Below are positions 7,966-16,125 of a stretch of DNA of 23,228 nt, piece by piece (position 1 is the first letter of the stretch; every line of letters begins with the position of its first letter). The notes under the pieces are model-generated. The model searched no databases and was not told the origin of the DNA. It saw nothing but the letters and a program-made list of their open reading frames with translations. This stretch comes from DAOTVD01 sp034437075 (GTDB taxonomy: Bacteria > Chloroflexota > Anaerolineae > Aggregatilineales > J027), in the NCBI GenBank assembly GCA_034437075.1, contig DAOTVD010000034.1, forward strand, positions 1-23,228, written 5' to 3'. Made by a program: the position numbers and the translations under genes.

Positions 7966-8039
7966 ACCGTATGCTCTTCAATCTGTTTGCGGGCATTTGC
8001 GCTTAGCATACCGCGCCCGCCCCGATGCTGCAACGCGGC

Positions 8040-9203
8040 TTAGGCGCCGTTTTTCTTGACAAAGCGCTCGATGCGCACCAGCGCTTCTTCGATTTTTTCA
8101 TAGGATGTGGCATAGCAGGCCCGCACATGCCCGGCGCCGCTAGGGCCAAATGCGCTGCCGGGGATAACCGCGACTTGTTCTTCGAGCAATAAGCGTTCGG
8201 CAAATACAAAATCATCTAAGCCCGTGCTTTTGATGCTTGGGAAGGTATAGAACGCGCCTTTGGGCTCAAAGCAATCTAGGCCGATGGCGTTGAACCCTTG
8301 CCACAGCAATTCGCGCCGTCGGTTGTATTCATTCCGCATTTCGAGGACGGCGCTGTCCCCAGCGCGCAAGCCTTCCAGCGCCGCGTATTGGGCCACGGTC
8401 GGCGCGGACATAATGGTGTATTGGTGAATTTTGGACATGGCCTGGATGATTTCTGCCGGGCCAACCGCGTAGCCGAGCCGCCAGCCGGTCATCGCATGGC
8501 TTTTGCTAAAACCACTCAGTACGATGCTGCGCTCGCGCATGTTGGGCAGGGTTGCGAATTGAGTATGTTGGTGATTGTAGACTAAGCGATCATAAATCTC
8601 GTCCGACACAACCAGCAGATCATGTTCTTCGGCCAGGCGCGCGATACCCGCTATATTTTCGTAATCCAGCACCCCGCCAGTTGGGTTGTTCGGGTAGCCA
8701 ATGAAAATGGCCTTGGTGCGGGGGGTAATTTGTGCGGCAACTTCTTCGGGCGTAATTTGAAAATCATTCTCGGCGGAGGTTGGCACCAGCACGGGCACCC
8801 CATCCGCAAAAATGACTTCCGGCGCATACGACACATACGCGGGCTCAGGAATAATCACCTCGTCGCCTGGGTCAATGATGGCATTCATGGCCAAATACGC
8901 GCCTTCGCTGACCCCCACAGTAATTAATGTTTCTTTGACAGGATCGTACTCGATCTCATACAAGCGCTTGACATATTCTGTCACCGCCACGCGCAATTCA
9001 TAGACCCCAGCATTACTGGTATAGGCTGTTTGGCCACGGTTCAAGGACTCCATACCGGCTTGTAAAATCGGCTGGGGAGAGGTGAAATCCGGCTCACCGA
9101 TGCCTAACGAGATCACGTCTTGCATCGTAGTGGCGATATCAAAAAATTTACGGATGCCTGAAGGAGGCACTTTCTTTACGCGCTGCGCGATATAATGACT
9201 CAT
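8040..9203 (-). CDS. Class I/II pyridoxal-phosphate aminotransferase (aspartate/aromatic type)
   Basis: This 387-residue fold-type I aminotransferase carries all main landmarks: GIGEPDF near residue 35, SNAGVYELR at 63-71, PNNPTGG at 171-177 with the cofactor-contacting Asn, SDEIYDRLVY at 200-209 with D201 and Y204, and SGFSKSHAMTGWRLGY with K234 as the Schiff-base lysine and R242 for PLP phosphate. It resembles the aspartate, aromatic or PatA-like branch; the exact amino donor cannot be told. AAGGAAG precedes the ATG by ten bases. The gene is the first of a probable two-gene transcript with gatB and is divergent from the glycosyltransferase, with a palindrome in the shared upstream region. 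Confidence 0.92.
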   Translation of the reverse strand: MSHYIAQRVKKVPPSGIRKFFDIATTMQDVISLGIGEPDFTSPQPILQAGMESLNRGQTAYTSNAGVYELRVAVTEYVKRLYEIEYDPVKETLITVGVSEGAYLAMNAIIDPGDEVIIPEPAYVSYAPEVIFADGVPVLVPTSAENDFQITPEEVAAQITPRTKAIFIGYPNNPTGGVLDYENIAGIARLAEEHDLLVVSDEIYDRLVYNHQHTQFATLPNMRERSIVLSGFSKSHAMTGWRLGYAVGPAEIIQAMSKIHQYTIMSAPTVAQYAALEGLRAGDSAVLEMRNEYNRRRELLWQGFNAIGLDCFEPKGAFYTFPSIKSTGLDDFVFAERLLLEEQVAVIPGSAFGPSGAGHVRACYATSYEKIEEALVRIERFVKKNGA

Positions 9204-9237
9204 AGAGAGGTTACTTCCTTAATACCCGGAATACCCG

Positions 9238-9268
9238 GCGTCATGACGCTACAACCACAAAGTGACGC
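9238..9268. promoter_or_regulatory. 12-base palindrome plus extra half-site between divergent genes
   Basis: GCGTCATGACGC at 9238-9249 is a perfect 12-base palindrome. A further TGACGC half-site lies at 9263-9268, 19 bases (nearly two helical turns) from the TGACGC of the palindrome. The site sits 35-65 bases upstream of the minus-strand aminotransferase ATG and 100-130 bases upstream of the glycosyltransferase, so a dimeric regulator could act on either. Two copies of ATACCCGG at nine-base spacing (9222-9229 and 9231-9238) lie next to it. Confidence 0.4.
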
Positions 9269-9371
9269 ACTAGGTTAAAGCTGGATGAAACATCGCGCAA
9301 GTGGTATTCTTGCGCTCGGTTTGGGCAACTGCCACAAATGCCCATCTTGAAGCACATACCACAAAGGCCCT

Positions 9372-10241
9372 ATGAGCGAATTGAGCATCATCATTCCGGC
9401 GTATAACGAAGAGCAAAGCATCGCAAGCATGTTGGATGCGCTCTTGCCCATTGCCCAGGCCCAGACCTGGCAGGTGATTGTCGTCAACGATGGTTCTGAA
9501 GATGGCACGAGCACCGCGCTTGCCGCGTATATGCACCATGACGGGTTACTACGCATCATCACGCATCGCGTGAATCGGGGCTATGGGGCAGCGCTAAAAA
9601 CAGGGATACATGCCGCGCAGACCCCCTTTGTCGGCACGATGGATTCTGATGGCCAACACCGGACCGAGGATTTTGTCGCCCTGGCCCAGCACAAAGACGC
9701 TTATGACCTGGTGATCGGGCGGCGGCCCTCGGTGCTAGCGGGGCCAGCCTGGCGCGCGCCAGGGAAACTGCTATTGCAATTGATGGCCGTCGCGCTCATC
9801 CGGCAACCCATCCCCGATTTGAATTCGGGCATGCGCATCTTCCGCCGCGAGACCGTGCTGCGCTACATGCACCTATTTCCGAATGGCTTTTCGTTCTCTA
9901 CCACCAGCACCATGATCTTCATGCACCGGGGGTATGCTGTGCATTTTCATCCGATTACGGTACGCCCACGGGCGGGCAAAAGCACCGTGAAGCTTTCGAC
10001 AGGCTTCGATACAATTTTATTGGTGATTCGTATCGCTATGTTGCTCGATCCCTTGCGCTTATTTTTGCCCATTAGCGCCTTGTTCATCCTGGTGGGGGTT
10101 GCCTGGACGCTACCCTTTTTGCTGCGCCAGGAAGGCTACAGCATCGGTGCGCTGTTATTGATCCTGACCGGGGTGCAGATTTTTATCGTGGCATTGATTA
10201 GCGATCAAATCGCCGCTTTGCGCAAGGAGCGCTTTGAATAG
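9372..10241 (+). CDS. Family 2 glycosyltransferase, polyprenyl-phosphate sugar transferase-like, with C-terminal membrane segments
   Basis: This 289-residue GT-A enzyme opens with LSIIIPAYNEEQSI. It has the nucleotide-binding VVNDGSEDGT with D40 and the metal-binding DSDGQH at 91-96. NSGMRIFRRE and the downstream SFSTTSTM region resemble dolichol/undecaprenyl-phosphate mannosyl- or glucosyltransferases. Two membrane segments at about 230-250 and 257-280 anchor it, with the catalytic part in the cytoplasm. AAAGG lies four bases before the ATG. The asparagine synthase gene starts one base after its stop, so the two are co-transcribed. It probably transfers a sugar to a lipid carrier for a surface polymer; the sugar is unknown. 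Confidence 0.9.
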   Translation: MSELSIIIPAYNEEQSIASMLDALLPIAQAQTWQVIVVNDGSEDGTSTALAAYMHHDGLLRIITHRVNRGYGAALKTGIHAAQTPFVGTMDSDGQHRTEDFVALAQHKDAYDLVIGRRPSVLAGPAWRAPGKLLLQLMAVALIRQPIPDLNSGMRIFRRETVLRYMHLFPNGFSFSTTSTMIFMHRGYAVHFHPITVRPRAGKSTVKLSTGFDTILLVIRIAMLLDPLRLFLPISALFILVGVAWTLPFLLRQEGYSIGALLLILTGVQIFIVALISDQIAALRKERFE

Positions 10242-10242
10242 C

Positions 10243-12138
10243 ATGTGTGGCATTACCGGCATTTTTCATCTGAATAAAGCGCCCGCCAACCCCGAGGCAC
10301 TGGCAGCGATGACAAACAGCTTACGCCATCGTGGCCCAGATGGCGACGGATTACAGGTGCACGAAGCAGTCGGCTTCGGGCATCGGCGCCTGAGCATCAT
10401 CGACCTGAGCGCCAATGGCGCGCAACCCATGTGCACCGACGACGGCGCGCTATGGCTAACCTTCAATGGTGAGATTTATAATCATGCCGATCTACGCGCC
10501 GATTTGATCCACAAGGGTTATCGGTTTCGCTCTCAGACCGATACCGAAGCATTGTTGTTGGGCTATCAAGAATACGGGCTAGATGTCGTCTATCGGCTCA
10601 ATGGTATGTTCGCGTTCGGCATCTGGGACGCGCATCAAGAGCGTCTGTGGCTAGTGCGTGATCGGCTGGGCATTAAACCGCTATTTTATGCGCAGTTCGG
10701 CCAGACGCTGCTATTTGGCAGCGAGATAAAAGCGATCTTGGCCCATCCCGCCGCCCAGCGCGAGATCGACACCAACGCGCTTGATCTCTATCTATCCCTG
10801 AACTACACCCCCGCACCCCATACGATGCTGAAAGGGATACGCCAACTAGAGCCCGGCCAATGGCTCACCGCACACCAAAATGATACGGCACCGCGCTTGT
10901 ATGATTATTGGGACGTGGATTATAGCGAGACAACCAGCCTGGGCGAAGCCGAAGCGTTGCGGCGTTTGGACGACATCTTACAGGGGGCCGTGCAACGTCG
11001 CCTGATGTCGGATGTGCCTTTGGGGGCTTTTCTCAGCGGCGGGCTAGACTCTAGTGCGGTGGTGGCCCACATGACCCGCGCCACGGCCCAGGTCAAGACC
11101 TTCTCGATTGGCTTCAGCGAAAGCAGTTTCGATGAATCGCCCCATGCGCGCTTGGTCGCTGAGCATCTCGGCACGCAACATCACGAACAAATCATCACGC
11201 CCGATTTGGCGGACGTTTTACCTAGCATTGTGTGGCATGCCGAAGACCCACTCGCGGATTCATCCTGTGTGCCTGTTTATTACCTCTCGCGCATGACGCG
11301 CGAGCAGGTGACAGTCGCGCTAGCGGGTGACGGTGCCGACGAAATCTTGGCGGGCTACCCAACCTACCAGGCCACAGCCTGGGCGCGGCGGCTAAGCTGG
11401 CTGCCGCATGGGCCATCTCAAGCCCTGTTGAATGGCTTACTGCGCGTATGGCCCTTGTCGGATGGCAAAGTATCGCACCGCGAAAAATTCGCACGCTTCG
11501 CAGCGGGCATCGGGTTACCCTGGCGCTATGCTCACGCCGTATGGCGTCAAATCCACACGCCCGCCCAAAAACGCGCCATTACCGCGCCGGGCCTGCTCGA
11601 TGCCACCGGGGGATTATTCGCAGCCTACGACCGGCAGTATGCGCGCAGCACAGCCCACCATATGCTAGATGATCTGCTGTACGTTGATACGCGCTTTTAC
11701 CTACCCAACGATATGATCGTCAAGGTCGATAGAATGAGCATGGCCCATGGGCTTGAAGCGCGTGTGCCCTTCCTCGATCATACCCTGGTCGAATTTGCCG
11801 CCAGCTTACCACCCGGCTTCAAGCTGCGAAATGGCACGGGGAAATATTTATTGCGGCAATCTATGCTAGGCCATTTACCAGCTAGCACGCTCAAGCGCCC
11901 CAAAGCGGGCTTTAACATCCCGGTGAGCGCCTGGCTACGGGGCGAACTAGCGCCTTTGCTGGGTGATACCCTGACGCCGACACGCCTTCGCCAGACGGGC
12001 TTGTGGCAGGTAGAAGCGATTCAGAAAATGGTGAACGACCATCACACCCGCCGAGCGGATTATGGCCATCAACTCTGGGGGATATTGGTATTTATGCTGT
12101 GGTGGCAGCAATTCATGGAAGGATCGAGCCCAGCATGA
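10243..12138 (+). CDS. asnB: Glutamine-hydrolysing asparagine synthase (AsnB family)
   Basis: The protein has 631 residues and should make asparagine, or amidate a related carboxylate, from ATP and glutamine. The start is fixed by biology: MCGITGIF at 10243 gives Cys2, the glutaminase nucleophile after Met removal. A TTG nine bases upstream would bury that cysteine and sits too close to AAGGAG (10224-10229). The N-terminal class II glutaminase domain shows HRGPDGDG, GHRRLSIIDLS, FNGEIYNH and SQTDTEALL. The synthase domain has the ATP pyrophosphatase loop FLSGGLDSSA, followed by GDGADEILAGYP. Placed between a glycosyltransferase and a methyltransferase, it resembles the AsnB paralogues of exopolysaccharide clusters, so it may amidate a sugar acid or amino acid of a polymer. 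It overlaps the methyltransferase by ATGA. Confidence 0.93.
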   Translation: MCGITGIFHLNKAPANPEALAAMTNSLRHRGPDGDGLQVHEAVGFGHRRLSIIDLSANGAQPMCTDDGALWLTFNGEIYNHADLRADLIHKGYRFRSQTDTEALLLGYQEYGLDVVYRLNGMFAFGIWDAHQERLWLVRDRLGIKPLFYAQFGQTLLFGSEIKAILAHPAAQREIDTNALDLYLSLNYTPAPHTMLKGIRQLEPGQWLTAHQNDTAPRLYDYWDVDYSETTSLGEAEALRRLDDILQGAVQRRLMSDVPLGAFLSGGLDSSAVVAHMTRATAQVKTFSIGFSESSFDESPHARLVAEHLGTQHHEQIITPDLADVLPSIVWHAEDPLADSSCVPVYYLSRMTREQVTVALAGDGADEILAGYPTYQATAWARRLSWLPHGPSQALLNGLLRVWPLSDGKVSHREKFARFAAGIGLPWRYAHAVWRQIHTPAQKRAITAPGLLDATGGLFAAYDRQYARSTAHHMLDDLLYVDTRFYLPNDMIVKVDRMSMAHGLEARVPFLDHTLVEFAASLPPGFKLRNGTGKYLLRQSMLGHLPASTLKRPKAGFNIPVSAWLRGELAPLLGDTLTPTRLRQTGLWQVEAIQKMVNDHHTRRADYGHQLWGILVFMLWWQQFMEGSSPA

Positions 12139-12815
12139 CCCATTGGCGCGCCTGGTTTCAGGATACGGTCAGTAGCGCGGGCGATAGTATCGCGGCGTCG
12201 CATTACGACTCGCAGCGCAGTTTTCGTGCCCGGCAACGCTTGGTTCTGGATTGGATCGGGGACTTACAGGGCAAAATTGTTGTCGATATTGGGCCAGGAG
12301 CGGGGCATTTTTGCGCGCCATTAGCGCTGCATAATCGGGTCATCGGCGTGGATTTTGTGCCCCAGATGTTGCAGTATGCCGCGAATAAGGGCCTGGTGCC
12401 GGTTCAGGGCGACGCGCATTCCTTGCCAGTGGCTAGCGCCCGGGCGGATGTGGTGATCTGTGTGGGGGTCTTGCAACATAGCGACCAGCCTGACGAACTC
12501 CTGCGCGAACTCTTGCGGATTTGCAAACCAGGCGGCACCATTTATTTGGTGACCCTGAACCGCGAATCACTTGTGCGGTATCTCTACTATCGCCTGACCT
12601 TGGCAGATGAAATCATGCACACCTATCGTATGGTTGATCTGATGGAGCGCTTCGAAATTATGGGGCCGGGGGTGCAAGCCCAGGCCGGTGCAATCTATTA
12701 TCCTTTTGTGGGCGTTCGGCGAGTTGGGCGTCATCCCGGCGCCAGTCGGTGGCTATCGACCGCATTTGCTTTACGGGTTACCACGCCCCAAACGGCCTCT
12801 ACTATGCTAAAATAA
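12135..12815 (+). CDS. Class I SAM-dependent methyltransferase
   Basis: The protein has 226 residues from the ATG at 12135, which overlaps the asnB stop and has AAGGA 11 bases before it; the longer open frame upstream is only asnB in another frame. Motif I is VVDIGPGAGHF at 49-59, the SAM-binding loop. IGVDFVPQML follows with the acidic residue that contacts ribose, then GDAHSLPV, then VVICVGVLQH as motif post-I/IV, and LRICKPGGTIYLV as motif V/VI. This is the Methyltransf_11 type pattern used on small molecules or lipids. In this cluster it may methylate the glycan or lipid made by the preceding enzymes. The substrate is not deducible. Confidence 0.87.
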   Translation: MTHWRAWFQDTVSSAGDSIAASHYDSQRSFRARQRLVLDWIGDLQGKIVVDIGPGAGHFCAPLALHNRVIGVDFVPQMLQYAANKGLVPVQGDAHSLPVASARADVVICVGVLQHSDQPDELLRELLRICKPGGTIYLVTLNRESLVRYLYYRLTLADEIMHTYRMVDLMERFEIMGPGVQAQAGAIYYPFVGVRRVGRHPGASRWLSTAFALRVTTPQTASTMLK

Positions 12816-12882
12816 CCCAAAGATTTCCCAAAAGCGTATAGAAAGCGTGGGGTTCGCACCGTGCTAAGCCCCCATGAGCGGG

Positions 12883-12888
12883 TATAAT
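12883..12888 (+). promoter_or_regulatory. -10 box upstream of the PA14-SH3 gene
   Basis: A perfect TATAAT at 12883-12888 would start transcription near 12895, about 26 bases before the ATG at 12921. I see no good -35 hexamer at 16-18 bases upstream. A second candidate, TGCTAAAAT at 12805-12813, overlaps the methyltransferase stop. Confidence 0.35.
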
Positions 12889-12920
12889 CAACCGCATCTC
12901 AAAGCTAATACTGTTGATCT

Positions 12921-13928
12921 ATGCGACATTCATCTAGCACTTCTGTTATCGCCATCATCCTTTTTAGTGCTTTGGTAGCTGGCTTTATGCTCGATCCACT
13001 CCAAAGCCAGGCCACACCCGATGCACACACAGGCTGGCAAGCCAGTTATTTTTAAAATCCGCATTTGGAAGGCCCGCCCGCCCTACAACGCCAGGATGCT
13101 GAGATTGACATGAATTGGCTAACCGCTGCTCCGGTTGCGAATTTACCGGCTGATGGCTTCAGCGTGCGGTGGGAGCGTCGCTTGCAACTTACCCCCGGTA
13201 TCTATCGTTTTCAGCTAGGCGCTGACGATGGCGCGCGCTTGTTTGTCAATAATGACTTGCTGCTGGAGACGATGACCGACGGCGATTTCGAGATGGTTTC
13301 GCACGATATCGAACTTCTGACGACCGAGGCCGACATCCGCCTTGAGTATTTCGACCAAAGTGGGTTGGCTGGAATACGCTTAACCTGGGAGCGCCTTCCC
13401 GATAGCGCATCTACGACTGAACCCACCACGACATTGCCGGTTGCCGGGCGCGTCACGACCCAAAGCAGCTATGTCTACGCCCAACCGATACCCACGTCGC
13501 CTATTGAACGCCTAAATTTGTATCAAGAAATTGCTGTTGCGGGGCATACCTCCGATGGGCAATGGTATCAGGTGGTGTTGCCCGATGAGCAAGAAGGTTG
13601 GGTCGCAGCACGGTCGATCCGCGTTAATTTGAACAACGAACAATATTCCTTAGGCGCCGACCGGGTTCATCCATTGGCAACCCTCGCTCAACCAGGCCGG
13701 ATTATGGCGCCGACACGGTTGCACCCCCTCCCCGAGCTATCCCCCACAATTGAAACCCTGCCATCCGATACCGAAGTCTTCATCGCGTCTTATGATCCAA
13801 CTGGAAAGTGGCTGCGCGTGCAGCTTACCGCAGATACCCTTTCGGGGTGGGTATATGCACCGCTGGTACAGCGCATCCCGCAGTTATCCGCCGACACGCC
13901 ATCCATAGAAACCAACAGTTCGGAATAA
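12921..13928 (+). pseudogene. Secreted PA14-SH3b protein interrupted by an in-frame TAA at codon 45
   Basis: From ATG 12921 the frame encodes a short basic N-terminus, a hydrophobic signal or anchor (VIAIILFSALVAGFML), then DAHTGWQASYF, a TAA at 13053-13055, and directly in the same frame NPHLEGPPALQRQD. Together these read as a normal PA14 start, so the stop breaks the first strand of the domain. PA14 continues through FSVRWERR and DDGARLFVN to about residue 165. Two SH3b-like repeats follow, each ending in a GWV motif (EGWVAARSIRV and SGWVYAPLVQRI). The only start after the stop would be TTG at 13065, with no ribosome site, no signal peptide and a truncated PA14. No second lesion is present, so the change is recent, a sequencing or assembly error, or a read-through site. 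The intact form would be an extracytoplasmic carbohydrate- or wall-binding protein. Confidence 0.75.
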
Positions 13929-13979
13929 TCGCCAGCAATAAACGGCTTACGAGTTATTTTTTTCTTCGGACATGCATCG

Positions 13980-14007
13980 CGCAACCCGCCAGCCTTTTGT
14001 ACGTATA
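13980..14007 (+). promoter_or_regulatory. Candidate ECF-type promoter for the sigma factor operon
   Basis: CGCAAC at 13980-13985, a 16-base spacer and CGTATA at 14002-14007 resemble the Bacillus SigW consensus TGAAAC-N16-CGTATA, matching four of six and six of six bases. Positive autoregulation is usual for ECF sigma factors. An overlapping housekeeping-like -10 (TATACT at 14004-14009 or TACAAT at 14009-14014) has no recognisable -35. Confidence 0.4.
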
Positions 14008-14050
14008 CTACAATAGAATATAAGAAGCCTGCGTCCTATAGGAGCGCATT

Positions 14051-14644
14051 TTGGCAGCAGACAGCCCCGAAACCCAACTGATATACCGCGTGTTGGCTGG
14101 CGAAAGCGATGCTTTTGGTGAACTGGTGCGGTTATACGAACGCCCAGTTTTTAACCTGGCCTATCGCATGTTGGGCAATAGCGTCGAAGCAGAAGATGCT
14201 GCCCAAGAAGCCTTCATCAAAGCCTATTCGCACCTAGAAGGCTATGATGTATCGCGCTCGTTTAAGACCTGGCTGCTGTCGATTACATCGAACCATTGTA
14301 TTGATTGGTTGCGCAAACGGCGCATGACGTATCTCTCAATTGATGAACCGTTACCGCCTCATCCTGCATTGGTGAGCCCGCAAGCCAGCCCCGAAGCCGC
14401 TGCGGTTGCCGAAGAACGCAGCGCTTATATTCAGAACTTGCTCAACAATTTGCCGGAAGAATACCGGCTCGTCATTATCTTGCGCTATTGGTACGATTTT
14501 TCTTACGCGGAGATCGCCGACATGCAAGATACCACGGAAAGCGCCATTAAAAGCCGCTTGTTCCGTGCGCGCCAAGCGCTGGCCAAGCAAATTGATCTGG
14601 ATGAAACACCCGAATTCGCCATGTTGATGGAGCGTGAAGCATGA
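14051..14644 (+). CDS. RNA polymerase ECF-type sigma factor
   Basis: The protein has 197 residues from TTG 14051, which is preceded by AGGAG at six bases; no ATG is suitably placed. Region 2 runs from about residue 20 to 90, with NLAYRMLGNSVEAEDAAQEAFIKAY as its core, given here as NLAYRMLGN then EDAAQEAFIKAY, and FKTWLLSITSNHCIDWLRKRR as its DNA-melting end. After a linker rich in Pro and Ala, region 4 shows LPEEYRLVIILRY and the helix-turn-helix YAEIADMQ, with SAIKSRLFRARQAL as the recognition part. It binds core RNA polymerase and directs it to stress promoters. The stop overlaps the start of the next membrane protein (ATGA), the usual arrangement for a sigma/anti-sigma pair. Confidence 0.93.
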   Translation: MAADSPETQLIYRVLAGESDAFGELVRLYERPVFNLAYRMLGNSVEAEDAAQEAFIKAYSHLEGYDVSRSFKTWLLSITSNHCIDWLRKRRMTYLSIDEPLPPHPALVSPQASPEAAAVAEERSAYIQNLLNNLPEEYRLVIILRYWYDFSYAEIADMQDTTESAIKSRLFRARQALAKQIDLDETPEFAMLMEREA

Positions 14645-15120
14645 ACCCAAACCCCGACCAAAGCCCAAAGACAAATACCCAACCCCTGAAGCAAAACGAA
14701 CAAGCCCAACGTTTGAATCTGGTGGATCATTTATTGCGCACTGCCCCCTTGGTGTTACCTCACCCAGAATTTGCCGAACGTGTGATGCTGGCCATTCGCG
14801 AACGAGAATTGGCGGCCATGAACCGCTATACCGCCCTGGGGATTATCCTGGGCCTAACGGCTACGTTTGTGATCGCCGGGTTGTTTATGGCGGGGATGGG
14901 GGTCACGGTGGTGAATGTCTTGTTTAACTGGACGGAATTTTACCAAAACCTGGTTTTAGGCGTAGGGGTCTTTAGTAATTGGGTGGTCGATACGTTGCAA
15001 ACAACTCGCCAAAACGCCACTGATTCCCCAGTGGGGCTTGCTCTGGCCGTTTTATCCGTGCCCTTGGTGTGGGTATGGTGGCGCGTGATGCGCAACGTTC
15101 TACGAGAAGGAGAAGCATGA
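14641..15120 (+). CDS. Putative membrane anti-sigma factor or sigma-associated membrane protein
   Basis: This 159-residue protein starts at the ATG that overlaps the sigma factor stop. The first 60 residues are hydrophilic and helical (LNLVDHLLRTAPLVLPHPEF, then AERVMLAIRERELAAMNR) and would lie in the cytoplasm, where an anti-sigma domain would bind the sigma factor. Two or three hydrophobic segments follow at about 62-95, 100-116 and 128-146. The zinc anti-sigma motif HxxxCxxC is absent. The assignment rests on gene position, coupling and topology, not on a recognised domain. The protein is likely to hold the sigma factor at the membrane until an envelope signal releases it. Confidence 0.6.
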   Translation: MNPNPDQSPKTNTQPLKQNEQAQRLNLVDHLLRTAPLVLPHPEFAERVMLAIRERELAAMNRYTALGIILGLTATFVIAGLFMAGMGVTVVNVLFNWTEFYQNLVLGVGVFSNWVVDTLQTTRQNATDSPVGLALAVLSVPLVWVWWRVMRNVLREGEA

Positions 15121-16083
15121 ATGTACCCCTGGCGACACCGGGTGCTCTGGCTGATCGCGCTGGTTGTGCTGCTGGCAGCCTGTAATACCATTGGTGAAAA
15201 CTACACCCTGACGACCGGCGACACACTCTCTGGCAGCCAACATCTTGTGGCTGTGCAGGCTCGGTTAGAAGCCGGTAGTGTGGTGCAAGGTGACCTGAAC
15301 GTGACGGCGTCCCAGGTGTACATTAACGGCACCGTGCAGGGTGATTTAGCCATTTTGGCCGAGCAGATCGAACTGGGTGAAGACGCCGTCATCGAAGGGG
15401 ATTTGATCGTGTGCTTGGTGAATGAAGGGGAGCTCTCCGGCACCGACACGGCGCTCATTTGGGGCTCGGTGCGCAACAATTGTGATACCAACGCCGAGCA
15501 ACCGCCTTTGCCGACCTTAACCAGCACTAATCTCGGTCTGCGCCTGGCCGGAAATATCGCAATTTCGGTGCTGATCGCGTTCGGCGGGGCGCTGTTTGCG
15601 CTCATGATCCCCCGCCGCTTGCGTCGTATCAGCACCACCGCCCATACTTACCCGTGGTTGGCGACTGGGTTAGGGGCTTTGACACTCTTGACGCTCTTAG
15701 CGATTTCGAGCTTGTGGGCCTTTTCGCTGCAATTGTTGCTGCCGGTCATTCTCGTACCCTTCATCTTGACAGCTTGGACAGTCGCGCTAACGGGAGGGGC
15801 CTTAGGGGCGCTAGGGGTCGCGCAACCCCTGGGCGTGCGGCTTTCGCGGTGGCTACATTTGGATAATGAAACGCCTTTGGTGACAACCATGCTTGGCGCC
15901 GGGAGCCTGTTTTTCCTTCTGCTGGTTTTTCGCCTTATACCCGGCTTGGCCTTTCTTAGCCTCGGCTTACTAGCGTTGCTGATCGCGTGGGGCTTAGGGG
16001 CTACGATGCTCACCCGGGCAGGCCGTGCATTCTATGATGATTATCACCGACGCCCGATGGCGGGGCCGCGCAAAACATCGTGA
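15121..16083 (+). CDS. Lipoprotein with bactofilin-like repeat region and multiple membrane segments
   Basis: The protein has 320 residues, with AAGGAG eight bases before the ATG that directly follows the previous stop. The N-terminus is a lipoprotein signal peptide ending in the lipobox LAAC, with Cys21 as the lipidation site. Residues about 25-120 show short hydrophobic-glycine repeats of the form GSVVQGDLNVTASQVYINGT and AVIEGDLIV, as in bactofilin/polymer-forming beta-solenoids. From about residue 137 there are five or six hydrophobic helices, then a short basic tail. The solenoid part would lie outside the membrane. Its place directly after the sigma/anti-sigma pair suggests a sensing or envelope-structure role under that regulon; the precise function is unknown. 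Confidence 0.7.
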   Translation: MYPWRHRVLWLIALVVLLAACNTIGENYTLTTGDTLSGSQHLVAVQARLEAGSVVQGDLNVTASQVYINGTVQGDLAILAEQIELGEDAVIEGDLIVCLVNEGELSGTDTALIWGSVRNNCDTNAEQPPLPTLTSTNLGLRLAGNIAISVLIAFGGALFALMIPRRLRRISTTAHTYPWLATGLGALTLLTLLAISSLWAFSLQLLLPVILVPFILTAWTVALTGGALGALGVAQPLGVRLSRWLHLDNETPLVTTMLGAGSLFFLLLVFRLIPGLAFLSLGLLALLIAWGLGATMLTRAGRAFYDDYHRRPMAGPRKTS

Positions 16084-16125
16084 TACGCTGTAGGGTAATC
16101 AATCCACACGAAGTGAGGGAACAAG

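Noticed and set aside
12003..12134. N-terminal extension of the methyltransferase
   Set aside because: It is asnB read in another frame; ATG 12135 has a ribosome site and an ATGA overlap.
12835..12840. CGTATA as a second ECF-type -10 before the PA14-SH3 gene
   Set aside because: The nearest AAC-containing -35 is 18 bases away, not 16, and the match is weak; TATAAT at 12883 is a better candidate.
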